Of a DNA stretch of 42,856 bases, positions 7,221 through 14,879 are shown piece after piece. A program made the position numbers and the translations under genes. The stretch spans positions 1-42,856 of the forward strand of contig JAJQIJ010000006.1 of NCBI GenBank assembly GCA_021199275.1, read 5' to 3'. How positions within the stretch are numbered: the first letter of the stretch is position 1; each line of letters begins with the position of its first letter. The notes under the pieces were generated by a model that did not search any database, was not told the DNA's origin, and saw only the letters and a program-made list of their open reading frames with translations. This stretch comes from Clostridiales bacterium. Its GTDB lineage: Bacteria; Bacillota; Clostridia; Oscillospirales; Acutalibacteraceae.

Positions 7221-7724
7221 TTAAAAAATGGCTTCGCCCACTATTAGCGACAAAATTGTAATTATAAGGCCGGCTATAAACACGCCTATTGAAATAACCA
7301 TAAAAGACTTTTTTCTGTCAAGGTTTAGCAGCGAAGCTAAAAGCGCCCCTGTCCATGCGCCGGTGCCCGGCAGAGGAATCGCAACAAAAAGCAATAGCCC
7401 CCAGACGCCGTATTTGTCAATTTTGTCGCGTTTTTTTAAAGTCTTTTCTTCCAGCCAATAAATTATTTTATTTATGTGCGGAATTTTTTTCATTATTTTA
7501 AAAATTGAATTAATAAGTAAAAGTATAAACGGCACCGGCAAAATATTGCCCACAAAGCTGATGGCAAAGCCCGCAAACGGGTTCATTCCAAGCAGCACAA
7601 TGGCTGTAAAAAGCCCAAGCCTGCATTCCAAAATAGGCAGAACAGATATTATAAATACAACAACAAAGTCCGGAATGCCGTGTGTTGAAAGAAATTCCTG
7701 AATACTGCGGCAAATTTCTTGCAT
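7221..7724 (-). CDS. Small multidrug-export family membrane protein
   Basis: This 167-aa integral membrane protein has four to five hydrophobic segments. It carries the hallmark pattern P-I-L-E-C-R-L-G in the first loop and P-L-P-G-T-G-A-W-T-G-A near residue 117 of the family annotated as putative small multidrug export proteins (related to the DedA/SNARE-associated fold by its re-entrant Pro-Gly segments). The real substrate of the family is not established. GGAGAAAG before the ATG supports the start. The gene follows the Nudix gene by 16 bases, so the two are likely co-transcribed; the alpha-galactosidase comes about 110 bases later. Confidence 0.8.
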   Translation of the reverse strand: MQEICRSIQEFLSTHGIPDFVVVFIISVLPILECRLGLFTAIVLLGMNPFAGFAISFVGNILPVPFILLLINSIFKIMKKIPHINKIIYWLEEKTLKKRDKIDKYGVWGLLLFVAIPLPGTGAWTGALLASLLNLDRKKSFMVISIGVFIAGLIITILSLIVGEAIF

Positions 7725-7740
7725 TGCTTTCTCCTGAAAA

Positions 7741-8496
7741 TTAAATATAGTTATTTTTGGTTAAAAATTTGTAAGCGGACGCCATTATTTTTTTGTCGTT
7801 TTCAAATTTTAAAAGTCGCATAGCACGTGAATATGGCAGCCACATATAGTCGTCAATTTCCTCTGCCTGAATTTTAGTTTCACTGTCTTTTGTGCTGCCA
7901 ATGAAAATATGCACGTTTTTTTCAATTTTGTTTTGAATTTTATACTTTGAAACCCTTTCATAGCCGTCAATAAAATCAACGTGCACGCCGGTTTCTTCCA
8001 GCACTTCGCGCCGGGCAGTGTCCTGGCGGGTTTCGCCGTTTTCAATATGCCCCTTTGGGAAGCCCCAGTTTGACGAACGTTTGTTTTTAATAAGCAAAAA
8101 CCGGGTTTCACCCTTTATTTTGCGAAAAACCACGGCACCGCAGCTGCTTTCATACAAACAGTTTATGCTGTAATTTTTAAAATAATTATTTGTGTCAATA
8201 AATTTAAGTATATCAATAATTATATACCTTGTGTTTTTAGGGGCAACAATCAAAATTTCAGCCATTTCCTGCAAAAAGTGCGGCAGTGCCCGGTCCTTGC
8301 CGCCCCTTCTGCGCAGCACGGCAATAACACGCCCGCTGAAGTTTTTCACAGGGTGCATCACGCCCATAACGAAAGCGCCGGTACAGGCAGAGTCATCACA
8401 GACTCTGCCGAAATTAAGCGGCAGGCGAAAGCCTGTCTCTTCGTCAATAAAGCCAATTTTATGCGTAATTTTAACTTTGGCAAAGCCACCGAGCAT
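7741..8496 (-). CDS. Nudix hydrolase fused to a degenerate inorganic-pyrophosphatase-like N-terminal domain
   Basis: The C-terminal half (about 115-251) is a Nudix domain of the Ap4A/MutT type. The Nudix box is complete: G149-x5-E155-x7-R163-E164-V-x-E167-E168-x-G170-V171, preceded by W-G-F-P-K. These enzymes cut nucleoside diphosphates linked to another group. Residues 1-100 resemble the small inorganic-pyrophosphatase-like domain seen in clostridia (pattern L-P-L-N-F-G-R-V, then M-G-V-x-x-P-V-K-N-F-S-G-R-V-I-A-V), but the acidic metal ligands of a true pyrophosphatase are not evident, so it may be regulatory. The fusion is 251 aa. A GGTGGTG lies about ten bases before the ATG. Confidence 0.8.
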   Translation of the reverse strand: MLGGFAKVKITHKIGFIDEETGFRLPLNFGRVCDDSACTGAFVMGVMHPVKNFSGRVIAVLRRRGGKDRALPHFLQEMAEILIVAPKNTRYIIIDILKFIDTNNYFKNYSINCLYESSCGAVVFRKIKGETRFLLIKNKRSSNWGFPKGHIENGETRQDTARREVLEETGVHVDFIDGYERVSKYKIQNKIEKNVHIFIGSTKDSETKIQAEEIDDYMWLPYSRAMRLLKFENDKKIMASAYKFLTKNNYI

Positions 8497-8962
8497 TTAA
8501 AATAAACACCACCGTAAAAGCCGCTTATTACATGAATCAATATGTTTTCAACCGGCGCTGCGCCCCAAACGCGCCACCTGCCAAAATCAAATTAAATGGC
8601 ACTGTAAACGGTTGAAACCGCCGCAATTAAATCTGCCGAGGTGGGGAAATTTTAGCTTCAAAGCAAATCGCAGGCAGCTTAGCATAATGCAGCAAATGCA
8701 TTCGCACATGCAATAGCAAAAGTCTAAATAGGCAGCCGATTCTTGCATGAACTTAAGCGCGGCTGAATTCAATAAGGGGCAACACCCCGTCATTCAACGC
8801 TTTCGGTGGTGAATTTTACCGCCACCGAAAAAATTAAGCGGCACCCGCCGTCTTGCGAAGCGGGGATTTCTTAATTTAGTCATATATGCATATTATACTA
8901 AAAAAGTAAATAATATACAAGCATAAATTGTTACCGCCCGCAAAATGCGGTTTAAATAGGGA
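8497..8962. other. Gene-free stretch with hairpins and a repeat fragment
   Basis: I see no convincing gene. A fragment of the interspersed repeat lies at 8768-8800 (TTCAATAAGGGGCAACACC..CATTCAACG). A hairpin at 8802-8829 (TTCGGTGG..CCACCGAA, then A6) follows. The rest is AT-rich sequence leading to the tRNA promoter. The short minus-strand ORF in 8587-8793 has no ribosome binding site. Confidence 0.5.
8768..8800 (-). repeat. Short fragment of the interspersed repeat
   Basis: TTCAATAAGGGG followed by CCCCGTCATTCAACG keeps only the terminal hairpin of the family, in reverse orientation. Confidence 0.5.
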
Positions 8963-8991
8963 TTGACGAAGTCATAATTTTGTGTTAAAAT
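8963..8991 (+). promoter_or_regulatory. Promoter of tRNA-Pro
   Basis: TTGACG at 8963-8968, 17-base spacer and TAAAAT at 8986-8991, with TG one base upstream of the -10 (extended -10). Predicted start is a few bases before the tRNA. Confidence 0.8.
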
Positions 8992-9004
8992 TGCTAAGTG
9001 AAAT

Positions 9005-9082
9005 CGAGGTGTAACTCAGCTTGGCTAGAGTGCCTGCTTTGGGAGCAGGATGCCGCAGGTTCAAATCCTGTCACCTCGACCA
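9005..9082 (+). tRNA. tRNA-Pro (anticodon TGG), CCA encoded
   Basis: Acceptor CGAGGTG pairs with CACCTCG. The anticodon stem CCTGC/GCAGG holds the loop TTTGGGA (anticodon TGG). The T-arm contains GGTTCAAATCC. Discriminator A and an encoded CCA at 9080-9082 follow. Confidence 0.97.
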
Positions 9083-9089
9083 ATAATCA

Positions 9090-9123
9090 AAACCCCACAT
9101 AAACCTTGTTATGTGGGGTTTTT
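9090..9123 (+). terminator. Terminator of tRNA-Pro
   Basis: AACCCCACATAA pairs with TTATGTGGGGTT, followed by T residues, eight bases after the tRNA CCA. Confidence 0.9.
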
Positions 9124-9142
9124 CCTTGTTTTTTGACGCACT

Positions 9143-9175
9143 AAAGCCCCGGCTTTTCGGGGCTTTGTGTTTTTA
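9143..9175 (+). terminator. Second hairpin terminator after tRNA-Pro
   Basis: AAAGCCCCG pairs with CGGGGCTTT, then GTGTTTTTATTTT. It backs up the terminator 20 bases upstream. Confidence 0.7.
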
Positions 9176-9190
9176 TTTTGGGCATTGAAA

Positions 9191-9308
9191 AGGCGGCTCT
9201 ATGGCTGAACAAAGTCCGATTTTTAACCAGCGCGAGTACATTCTCCCGCTGGGGGCGACAGCATTGCTGCCAATTTCCTCGTTGAATGACGGGCAAGCCC
9301 TTATTAAA
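9191..9308 (+). repeat. Interspersed hairpin repeat, copy R4 (5'-truncated)
   Basis: It runs from AGGCGGCTCT through CCGATTTTTAACCAGCG, GAGTACATTCTCCCGCTGG, GGGCGACAGC and CGTTGAATGACGGGCAAGCC to TTATTAAAA. It lies about 35 bases after the stop of the minus-strand ABC transporter gene. Confidence 0.7.
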
Positions 9309-9340
9309 ATTCTATTAAATTCTAAATTTTTTAATATATG

Positions 9341-11080
9341 CTAATTATCTTTTAAATGCTGATGAGCTTCATACAGTTGATTAAACTTGCCGTGTTCTTT
9401 CAATAATTCACTTGGGGAACCGCACTCAACTAAATTACCGTTTTCAATTACTACCGCTTTTGAAGCTAAAAGGGCTTTTCCTATATCGTGGGTTATCATA
9501 ATTATAGTCTTATTTTTACAATAAGTTTTAAGTGTGTTAATAATGTATTCCGATGTAACGGCATCCAATGCCGCCGTCGGCTCATCTAAAAGCAATATAT
9601 CTGAATTTTTATACAAAGCTCTCGCAAGAGCAATTCTTTGACACTCACCGCCGGAAAAATTAGAGCCAAAATCACTGATAATGCTATTTTCTTTTTCGGG
9701 TAATGAATCTATGAATTCGGTTAGCTTTGTCAACCGTACAACTTCTTTAATCTTTTCAGCGTCCGGCTTTTCCGGGTATGAAATATTTTCTGCAATTGTT
9801 TTATTAAAAACAAATACATCTTGAAATACGCAAGCAATTTTATCCCTTAATTTATTCGGATTAACGGATGACAATTCTGTATTAAGGATAGTAATATTTC
9901 CGCTTTTAATCGGGTAAAATTTATTAAGTATATCAAGAATTGATGTTTTTCCGCCGCCGCTTGTTCCTACAATTGCAACAAAATCGCCTCTTTCAATCTT
10001 CAGATTATCAATTTTTAATGAAAAATCACCGCGCCCATATGAAAATTCAACATTATTGAATTCAGCAATATTTTCAGATAACGAAATATCACTAATTTGC
10101 CTTGCATCATATTCATTTTCAGCTGTTAATATTGCATCTAAATCAGGAATCATTTTAGATATTGCCGATTTTCCAACTTGTATTGATAATAACCCGTTGA
10201 TAGACGAAATAAGTGTTGGAACATATGCTATAATTGCAACCAATGTACCAATGCTCATCTTTTCATTCATTACAAACGAAGCACATAAAACAAATAAAAC
10301 ACCTAAGACTATTTGACTTATTGATTGGGGAATAATAAGCCTGACTAAATTATTGGTGCTTTTAACTTTCCAACCTAATCTGGCATTTTCTTTTAACCAA
10401 TCTTCAAAGTATTCACATTCGGAATTTTGCCCATTATATGCTCTGACTGTTTTCATGCCATAAAAACACTGAAGCAAAAATTTTTCGCATTTATTTAAAT
10501 TATTAATAAAATCTCTTTCACTCTTACCTGTTTTGTTTGCTAAAAGTTTAATGAATATGTATAAGACCGGAATTACAATAAAAACAGCCAGAGTTATTTT
10601 CAAACTGAATGATTGAAGAATAATAAATATAACTATAAGCTGAACAGCATTAGTAACTAAATTTACAAAATCGCTGTATAAATAAAGCTCTGTAATTTTT
10701 CCTATTGTGCGTGTTATTGTGTTCATAAGCTTTTGAGAGCCTAACTCTTCAAACGTAGGATAATTCATAGACATAACGTTTTCAAAACATGCTCTTCTAA
10801 TTTTTCTTGAACACTTATCTGAAAAGAAAAACCCCGCCTTGTTTCTTATGTTTGAGAGCAAAGTATTGATAAGCGGAATTATCGCCATTATAAATACATA
10901 AAAAATCAAACTATGTAAATCCTTTTGCGGTATTGATTCATCCAATATTTTTTTGTAAAATAACGGACTTACAGACGATATGCCAGCTACGAATACTGAT
11001 AATACAATGAGTGCAACAATGTAATACCAATTGCTTGCAACAGACTTTTTTATTAATTTATAAGCAACACTGTTTTTCAC
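9341..11080 (-). CDS. ABC exporter half-transporter (membrane domain fused to ATPase)
   Basis: This 579-aa protein would dimerise into an exporter. The N-terminal half (about 20-300) has six membrane helices of the type I exporter fold. The ATPase half shows Walker A G-T-S-G-G-G-K-T, a Q-loop (C-V-F-Q-D), the signature F-S-G-G-E, Walker B I-L-L-L-D-E-P and the H-loop I-T-H-D. Family relatives export peptides, lipids or drugs; nothing nearby names the substrate. The start is GTG at 11078-11080 with AAAGGAG about 11 bases upstream. The gene is alone and clearly richer in A+T and in AGA/ATA/TTA codons than the genes to its left. It sits beside a tRNA-Pro gene, which suggests horizontal acquisition. 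No peptidase C39 domain is present. Confidence 0.88.
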   Translation of the reverse strand: MKNSVAYKLIKKSVASNWYYIVALIVLSVFVAGISSVSPLFYKKILDESIPQKDLHSLIFYVFIMAIIPLINTLLSNIRNKAGFFFSDKCSRKIRRACFENVMSMNYPTFEELGSQKLMNTITRTIGKITELYLYSDFVNLVTNAVQLIVIFIILQSFSLKITLAVFIVIPVLYIFIKLLANKTGKSERDFINNLNKCEKFLLQCFYGMKTVRAYNGQNSECEYFEDWLKENARLGWKVKSTNNLVRLIIPQSISQIVLGVLFVLCASFVMNEKMSIGTLVAIIAYVPTLISSINGLLSIQVGKSAISKMIPDLDAILTAENEYDARQISDISLSENIAEFNNVEFSYGRGDFSLKIDNLKIERGDFVAIVGTSGGGKTSILDILNKFYPIKSGNITILNTELSSVNPNKLRDKIACVFQDVFVFNKTIAENISYPEKPDAEKIKEVVRLTKLTEFIDSLPEKENSIISDFGSNFSGGECQRIALARALYKNSDILLLDEPTAALDAVTSEYIINTLKTYCKNKTIIMITHDIGKALLASKAVVIENGNLVECGSPSELLKEHGKFNQLYEAHQHLKDN

Positions 11081-11166
11081 AATATGTTATGCTCCTTTAA
11101 CTGTTTTGTATTTTTAACCAGTTGTCAACCATAAAAGAAATATATATTGAAATTCATGAATAAAGC

Positions 11167-11197
11167 AAAAAGCGGCAGTTTCCTGCCGCTTTTTTTG
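11167..11197. terminator. Hairpin terminator upstream of the ABC gene
   Basis: AAAAAGCGGCAG..CTGCCGCTTTTTTT, almost the same stem as at 5336-5367. It works in both directions and insulates the ABC gene from the SirTM operon arriving on the minus strand. Confidence 0.75.
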
Positions 11198-11390
11198 TTA
11201 TGCCGGGCGGTGGCATAACATTGGCTGGGTTGAGCCAAGTTAACAAGACGAACTAATAAATTAATACCACATTTCAGTCAAGATGTCAATACTTTGTTAC
11301 ATTTTTTCAAGTTTAATCAAAAGACATATTTGTTTAGAATTTCGTGTCAAATTTTGATAGCTTAATTTTGCAAAACAAAAAACAACAGGC

Positions 11391-11481
11391 CGCCCCCCCC
11401 CGCGGGAGATTGTACTCACCGCTCCTTCAAAATCGGCCCCCGAAACCTTACGAGGCGGGGAACATTTACCCCTAAGTTATA
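11391..11481 (-). repeat. Interspersed hairpin repeat, copy R5 (reverse, truncated)
   Basis: It contains a nine-C tract (11393-11401), CGCGGGAGATTGTACTCACC, GCTCCTTCAAAATCGG and the terminal CCTAAGTTATA. Its end abuts the stop codon of the SirTM gene directly. Confidence 0.7.
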
Positions 11482-12354
11482 TCAAGGCAACAAATCGCTT
11501 ATCACCCTGCCGACATCTGCGTTTATGCAAATAGAGCGCCCGGAAATTTCCGCCGGGCAAACCGCTTCGCCGAAATTAACGCATGCATATGTCGCATGGG
11601 AATTTGCAGCAGTCATTTTCCAAAACGGGTATTTAATTATGACCGGGGTGTTTGAGCCAACCCCGAGTTCTAAAAACAAAACATTAAGATTGCGGTGCCG
11701 ACGGATAAAGTCATCATAACGCTGAGCCGCAGCATACCAGCCGCTGTCTTGCACAAATGAATTGTCGCAGCGCAGATTCATTGCCATTGGCGCACCGCAT
11801 ATTGGGCAGCGTGGAATCAACTCTTGCGGAATTTTCATGCACTTTTGTTCGACAACCATTTGCCGTACTGAATTTTCATTGCCATAAGTTTTATCATGGC
11901 ACGACTTGGAACACTGCCAAAGCCCGTAATCACCCTGGGTGTAAAACAATCTGTGCTTATCAACACCCGCTTTTTGAAATTGATGGTCTACATTTGTTGT
12001 CAGCACAAAATAGTCTTTGTCTTTTACAAGCTCAATCAGGTCGCAGTAAGGCTTACCGGCTGCGGTATCATAGCGGTTTATAAATATATGCCTTGACCAC
12101 CATGCCCAATATTCCTGTAGTGTGTCAAAAGGGTAAAACCCGCCCGAATACATGTCTGTAATGCCGTATTTTTCATGAAAATCAGAAAAATATTTTTCAA
12201 ACCTTTTTCCGCTGTAAGACAGCCCTGCCGAAGCTGACAGACCGGCACCCGCACCTATTATAACAGCGTCTGCCGCTTTAATTTTTCTTTTTAATTTTTC
12301 AATTTGAGCTGAGTAATTCATTGTAAATGTCATAGTCTGTCTGTTTAAAAACAT
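11482..12354 (-). CDS. SirTM-class sirtuin (macrodomain-linked protein ADP-ribosyltransferase)
   Basis: It is a Rossmann-fold, NAD-dependent enzyme of the sirtuin family. It has G-A-G-A-G-L-S-A-S-A-G near residue 34, T-N-V-D at 120-123 and a zinc site C148/C152 and C183/C186. The catalytic His of deacetylase sirtuins is replaced by Gln (Y-T-Q140-G-D-Y). That change marks class M sirtuins, known to ADP-ribosylate a lipoylated GcvH-like carrier instead of deacetylating. The gene overlaps the macrodomain gene end by 56 bases and is surely co-expressed with it. ATG at 12354 has AAGGTG seven bases upstream; ATGs at 12333 and 12321 are weaker. No GcvH-L or lipoate ligase gene lies in the window, so the substrate may be elsewhere or different. 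Confidence 0.88.
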   Translation of the reverse strand: MFLNRQTMTFTMNYSAQIEKLKRKIKAADAVIIGAGAGLSASAGLSYSGKRFEKYFSDFHEKYGITDMYSGGFYPFDTLQEYWAWWSRHIFINRYDTAAGKPYCDLIELVKDKDYFVLTTNVDHQFQKAGVDKHRLFYTQGDYGLWQCSKSCHDKTYGNENSVRQMVVEQKCMKIPQELIPRCPICGAPMAMNLRCDNSFVQDSGWYAAAQRYDDFIRRHRNLNVLFLELGVGSNTPVIIKYPFWKMTAANSHATYACVNFGEAVCPAEISGRSICINADVGRVISDLLP

Positions 12355-13078
12355 TAAAAATCACCTTGATTTCGCTGTTAGTTGCCGCCTTGTATTCTTT
12401 TACGGTTTTTATGGCTATTTTAGCTGCAAGTGCATTTGGAAAATGAAATTCGCCTGTGGAAATGCAGCAAAAGGCAATGCTTTCAATGCCGTATTCGTCT
12501 GCCAATTTCAGGCATGAGCTGTAACAGCCGGCAAGTAACTTTTTGTCTGCCTTTGTAACATGCCCGCGCACAACCGGCCCAACAGTGTGCAAAATATATT
12601 TACAGGGCAAATTATATGCCTTTGTTATCTTTGCCCTGCCCTGAGGTTCAGCAGTTTTTTGCGCTTTCATAATTTCAGCGCATTCCAGCCGCAGCTCAAC
12701 GCCGGCATAGGTATGAATGGCATTGTCTATGCAAGCGTGATTGGGGTAAAAGCAGCCCAGCATTTCGCTATTTGCGGCATTTACAACGGCACCGCACTTC
12801 AGTGTGGTAATGTCGCCCCGCCAAAGATAAATGCCGTTTTGCACACACGGCAAGTCGGCAAAGTCCGTAATGCCCATGCATTTGATTTCCTGCTGCAAAT
12901 ATTCGTCTTGCACCGCCAAAAATTCCGCGCTTACAGGTTTTGGCATGCGGACATTAAAAAGCGCGCGCAACAGCATTTTTTGTTCATTTTCGGCAGTCGG
13001 AATTTCCACTTTGAAATACTTGGGCTGTTCTTTCAGCAGTGTTTCAATCAAAAATCTTCTTTTTTCGGCTTGAGTCAT
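12299..13078 (-). CDS. Macrodomain ADP-ribosyl hydrolase partnered with SirTM (zinc-macro type)
   Basis: It should remove ADP-ribose from proteins modified by the neighbouring SirTM. It shows G-D-I-T (ADP-ribose binding), V-V-N-A-A-N-S, then G-C-F-Y-P-N-H-A-C-I-D-N-A-I-H, whose Cys/His pattern is that of the zinc-dependent macrodomains found in SirTM operons. H-T-V-G-P-V and S-T-G-x-F-x-F-P follow as in all macrodomains. An N-terminal helical region of about 80 residues precedes the fold, as in this subfamily. The open frame extends to 13144, but ATG at 13076-13078 has an AAGGA about ten bases upstream and the extra 22 residues partly derive from a repeat fragment, so I start at 13078 (259 aa). 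Confidence 0.88.
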   Translation of the reverse strand: MTQAEKRRFLIETLLKEQPKYFKVEIPTAENEQKMLLRALFNVRMPKPVSAEFLAVQDEYLQQEIKCMGITDFADLPCVQNGIYLWRGDITTLKCGAVVNAANSEMLGCFYPNHACIDNAIHTYAGVELRLECAEIMKAQKTAEPQGRAKITKAYNLPCKYILHTVGPVVRGHVTKADKKLLAGCYSSCLKLADEYGIESIAFCCISTGEFHFPNALAAKIAIKTVKEYKAATNSEIKVIFNVFKQTDYDIYNELLSSN

Positions 13079-13138
13079 GATTATCATTTCCTTACAACAG
13101 CTTTTTGCGGGCAAATTCACAGACAATTGCCGCCATGC

Positions 13139-13156
13139 AGGCAAGCCCTTATTGAA
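13139..13156 (+). repeat. Fragment of the interspersed repeat upstream of the macrodomain gene
   Basis: AGGCAAGCCCTTATTGAA is the terminal module of the family. Confidence 0.6.
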
Positions 13157-13237
13157 CAGAATGTATTTTCCGCTCTAAATATTTTAATGCTTTTTCTGCG
13201 CCACTTTTAATTTAACGTTTGTCTGAATCAGCAAATT

Positions 13238-13261
13238 GGGGCTGCCGCTTTCGACAGCCCC
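13238..13261 (-). terminator. Hairpin after the MBL-fold gene
   Basis: GGGGCTG pairs with CAGCCCC across ten bases, 17 bases after the minus-strand stop at 13278. The T-run after it is short (AATTT), so termination may be partial. Confidence 0.5.
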
Positions 13262-13277
13262 GCAGTTTTGCAAAGCA

Positions 13278-14069
13278 TTAGGCAAAGAAGAAACCTGCCG
13301 TCATGTCTAAATAATTTTCGCCACTATATTCCGGGTACTCTTTTTGCACTTGCGCCTTAAAGCTTTCTGCGTCTGCGCAGCCGGCTGCAATCTTTTTCAG
13401 ATTTTCAATATAGTCAATCTTGGTCTGGGCGTCTTTTAAATCTTCCGGCGTATAATGAGATGTCAAAATCAAATCATAGCCTTTGTCTATATAGCCGTTT
13501 AACTCTGCTATAATACCGTTTGCATGTGCTGCGCCTGCTATTATAGAATGGCAATCGTGGCCAAGCATGTGCGTATAAACGGCGTTGATTTCCGGAATGG
13601 AAATATCAAAGGCTTCATCTGTCTGTTTAATAACAAAATCAATGCCGCCAATCGTTACATTGCCCTCGCTTATTATATTAGTGATTTGGTGTACACCGGA
13701 ATCAAAAATTTTTCCAAATGCGCCTGTGAAATTATCAACCAACGCCTTGCCGCCGCCGCTTTGTGAATAATTTACAGCATTTTGTGTGGCATATTTTGGT
13801 ATATCAGGCATAAAAGAAGCACCTGCGCCGTGATAAGCAACAAGCATGCCTTCCACCTGCATGTCTTTCAGATATTCGCCAAGTTCCTTGTTGTTGTCAA
13901 AAAAGCAAGGTGACTCAATAATTACAGCCCTGCCGTCTTTTTCAACAATGAAAACCTCATCATCAATAAAATCATTGGTCTTGTATGCGTGAAGTTTAAC
14001 TTTGCCAAAGTCATAAATGTTCATTTCGCCTTTAGCAAGTTTCACTGTTTCAAATGTGTTTTTGTTCAT
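13278..14069 (-). CDS. Degenerate metallo-beta-lactamase-fold protein
   Basis: This 263-aa protein has the outline of the MBL fold (early strands ending V-F-I-V-E, then A-V-I-I-E-S-P). The metal motif H-x-H-x-D-H is reduced to A-Y-H-G-A-G-A-S (about 78-85), leaving one His. The later positions read G-H-D-C-H-S and T-S-H-Y. Classic dinuclear-zinc chemistry is therefore unlikely as written; a binding role or one-metal chemistry is possible. AGGAGG before the ATG is strong. It is transcribed divergently from an HxlR regulator and has its own promoter with a palindrome next to the -35, a layout typical of HxlR-controlled stress or electrophile-response genes. Confidence 0.65.
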   Translation of the reverse strand: MNKNTFETVKLAKGEMNIYDFGKVKLHAYKTNDFIDDEVFIVEKDGRAVIIESPCFFDNNKELGEYLKDMQVEGMLVAYHGAGASFMPDIPKYATQNAVNYSQSGGGKALVDNFTGAFGKIFDSGVHQITNIISEGNVTIGGIDFVIKQTDEAFDISIPEINAVYTHMLGHDCHSIIAGAAHANGIIAELNGYIDKGYDLILTSHYTPEDLKDAQTKIDYIENLKKIAAGCADAESFKAQVQKEYPEYSGENYLDMTAGFFFA

Positions 14070-14137
14070 AACAATAGCCTCCTGAAAATTTAATATTTTA
14101 AACTGCGAAGCGGCCGTTCCCCGCAGCTATTGGATAT

Positions 14138-14166
14138 ATTATAATAACATCAGTTTCTATTGTAAA
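14138..14166 (-). promoter_or_regulatory. Promoter of the MBL-fold gene
   Basis: On the minus strand, TTTACA (14161-14166), 17-base spacer and TATAAT (14138-14143). Confidence 0.75.
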
Positions 14167-14169
14167 GTA

Positions 14170-14185
14170 AGCACTTTTTTGTGCT
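14170..14185. promoter_or_regulatory. Operator candidate for the HxlR regulator
   Basis: AGCAC-TTTTTT-GTGCT palindrome three bases upstream of the -35 box of the MBL-fold gene. HxlR regulators bind such short inverted repeats in divergent intergenic regions. Confidence 0.55.
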
Positions 14186-14293
14186 ATAGTTACCCAAAGG
14201 AAACTATTGCGTAAACACATGGCTTTTACAGCAGATTCAAGGTAAAAATTTTTTAACCAAAATCTTGATTTTTATAAGCCAACACAATATAAT

Positions 14294-14430
14294 TTTAATA
14301 AGGCTTGAAAGTTATTCAACGTGGGGCTACAGCCGCTGCCGCCCCCAGCGGGAGATTGCGCTCACCGCTCCTTCAAAATTGGCCCCCCGCCGCCTGTAGA
14401 GGCGGGGGACATTTCTTGCCTAAATTATAT
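14294..14430 (-). repeat. Interspersed hairpin repeat, copy R7 (reverse)
   Basis: AATAAGGCTTGAAAGTTATT, CAACGTGGGGCTACAGCCGC, CCCCCAGCGGGAGATTG, GCTCACCGCTCCTTCAAAAT, GCCGCCTGTAGAGGCGGGGG and CCTAAATTATAT follow one another in the order of copy R1. It lies between the MBL promoter region and the HxlR gene. Confidence 0.75.
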
Positions 14431-14469
14431 GTAACGTTCTTTAAGAAACTATTGAAGTGGGGTAATTAA

Positions 14470-14805
14470 ATGGCCGAATCACAATCAAAAAATGAATTGC
14501 CCGCCTGCCCGGTTGAAACAACGCTGACTTTAATCGGAGACAAATGGAAGGTGCTTATTTTGCGTGACCTTATGGCAGGCACAAAACGCTTTGGGCAGCT
14601 TAAAAAATCTGTGGGCAATATTTCGCAAAAGGTGTTAACCGCGCAGCTTCGCGCAATGGAAAGCACCGGGTTGCTTACCCGCACCGTGTTTGCCGAAGTG
14701 CCGCCGCGCGTTGAATATAGCCTGACAGAGCTGGGGCAGAGCCTAAAGCCAATTTTGGACGCTATGGAAAATTGGGGAAATGAATATAAAGCTTCACTAA
14801 AATAG
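14470..14805 (+). CDS. HxlR-family transcriptional regulator
   Basis: It is a 111-aa winged-helix DNA-binding protein. The family signature is complete: C-P-V-E-T-T-L-T-L-I-G-D-K-W at residues 13-26 (the redox-active N-terminal Cys of many HxlR proteins is C13), L-R-D-L-M-A-G-T-K-R-F in the recognition region, then I-S-Q-K-V-L-T-A-Q-L-R and a wing with R-V-E-Y-S-L-T-E-L-G. HxlR proteins sense electrophiles, aldehydes or oxidants and act as dimers. Divergent orientation with the MBL-fold gene and the palindrome at 14170-14185 make that gene its likely target. The ribosome binding site (GTGGGG) is weak, and a repeat copy occupies the upstream DNA. Confidence 0.9.
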   Translation: MAESQSKNELPACPVETTLTLIGDKWKVLILRDLMAGTKRFGQLKKSVGNISQKVLTAQLRAMESTGLLTRTVFAEVPPRVEYSLTELGQSLKPILDAMENWGNEYKASLK

Positions 14806-14822
14806 CTCAAAAACCGCTCAGA

Positions 14823-14858
14823 AAAAATGTCCGCCGCTTATAAGCAGTGGACATTTTC
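14823..14858. terminator. Bidirectional terminator between HxlR and DUF3048 genes
   Basis: AAAATGTCC pairs with GGACATTTT, and an inner GCTTATAAGC palindrome extends the hairpin. It lies between convergent genes. Confidence 0.75.
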
Positions 14859-14879
14859 TGTTAATTATTTAATTTGAAA

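Noticed and set aside
12299..13144. Longer N-terminal start of the macrodomain protein
   Set aside because: The extra 22 residues lack a ribosome binding site and include sequence derived from a repeat fragment; ATG at 13078 is better placed.
14466..14810. 114-aa minus-strand ORF opposite the HxlR gene
   Set aside because: Exact antisense shadow of a strongly recognisable regulator.
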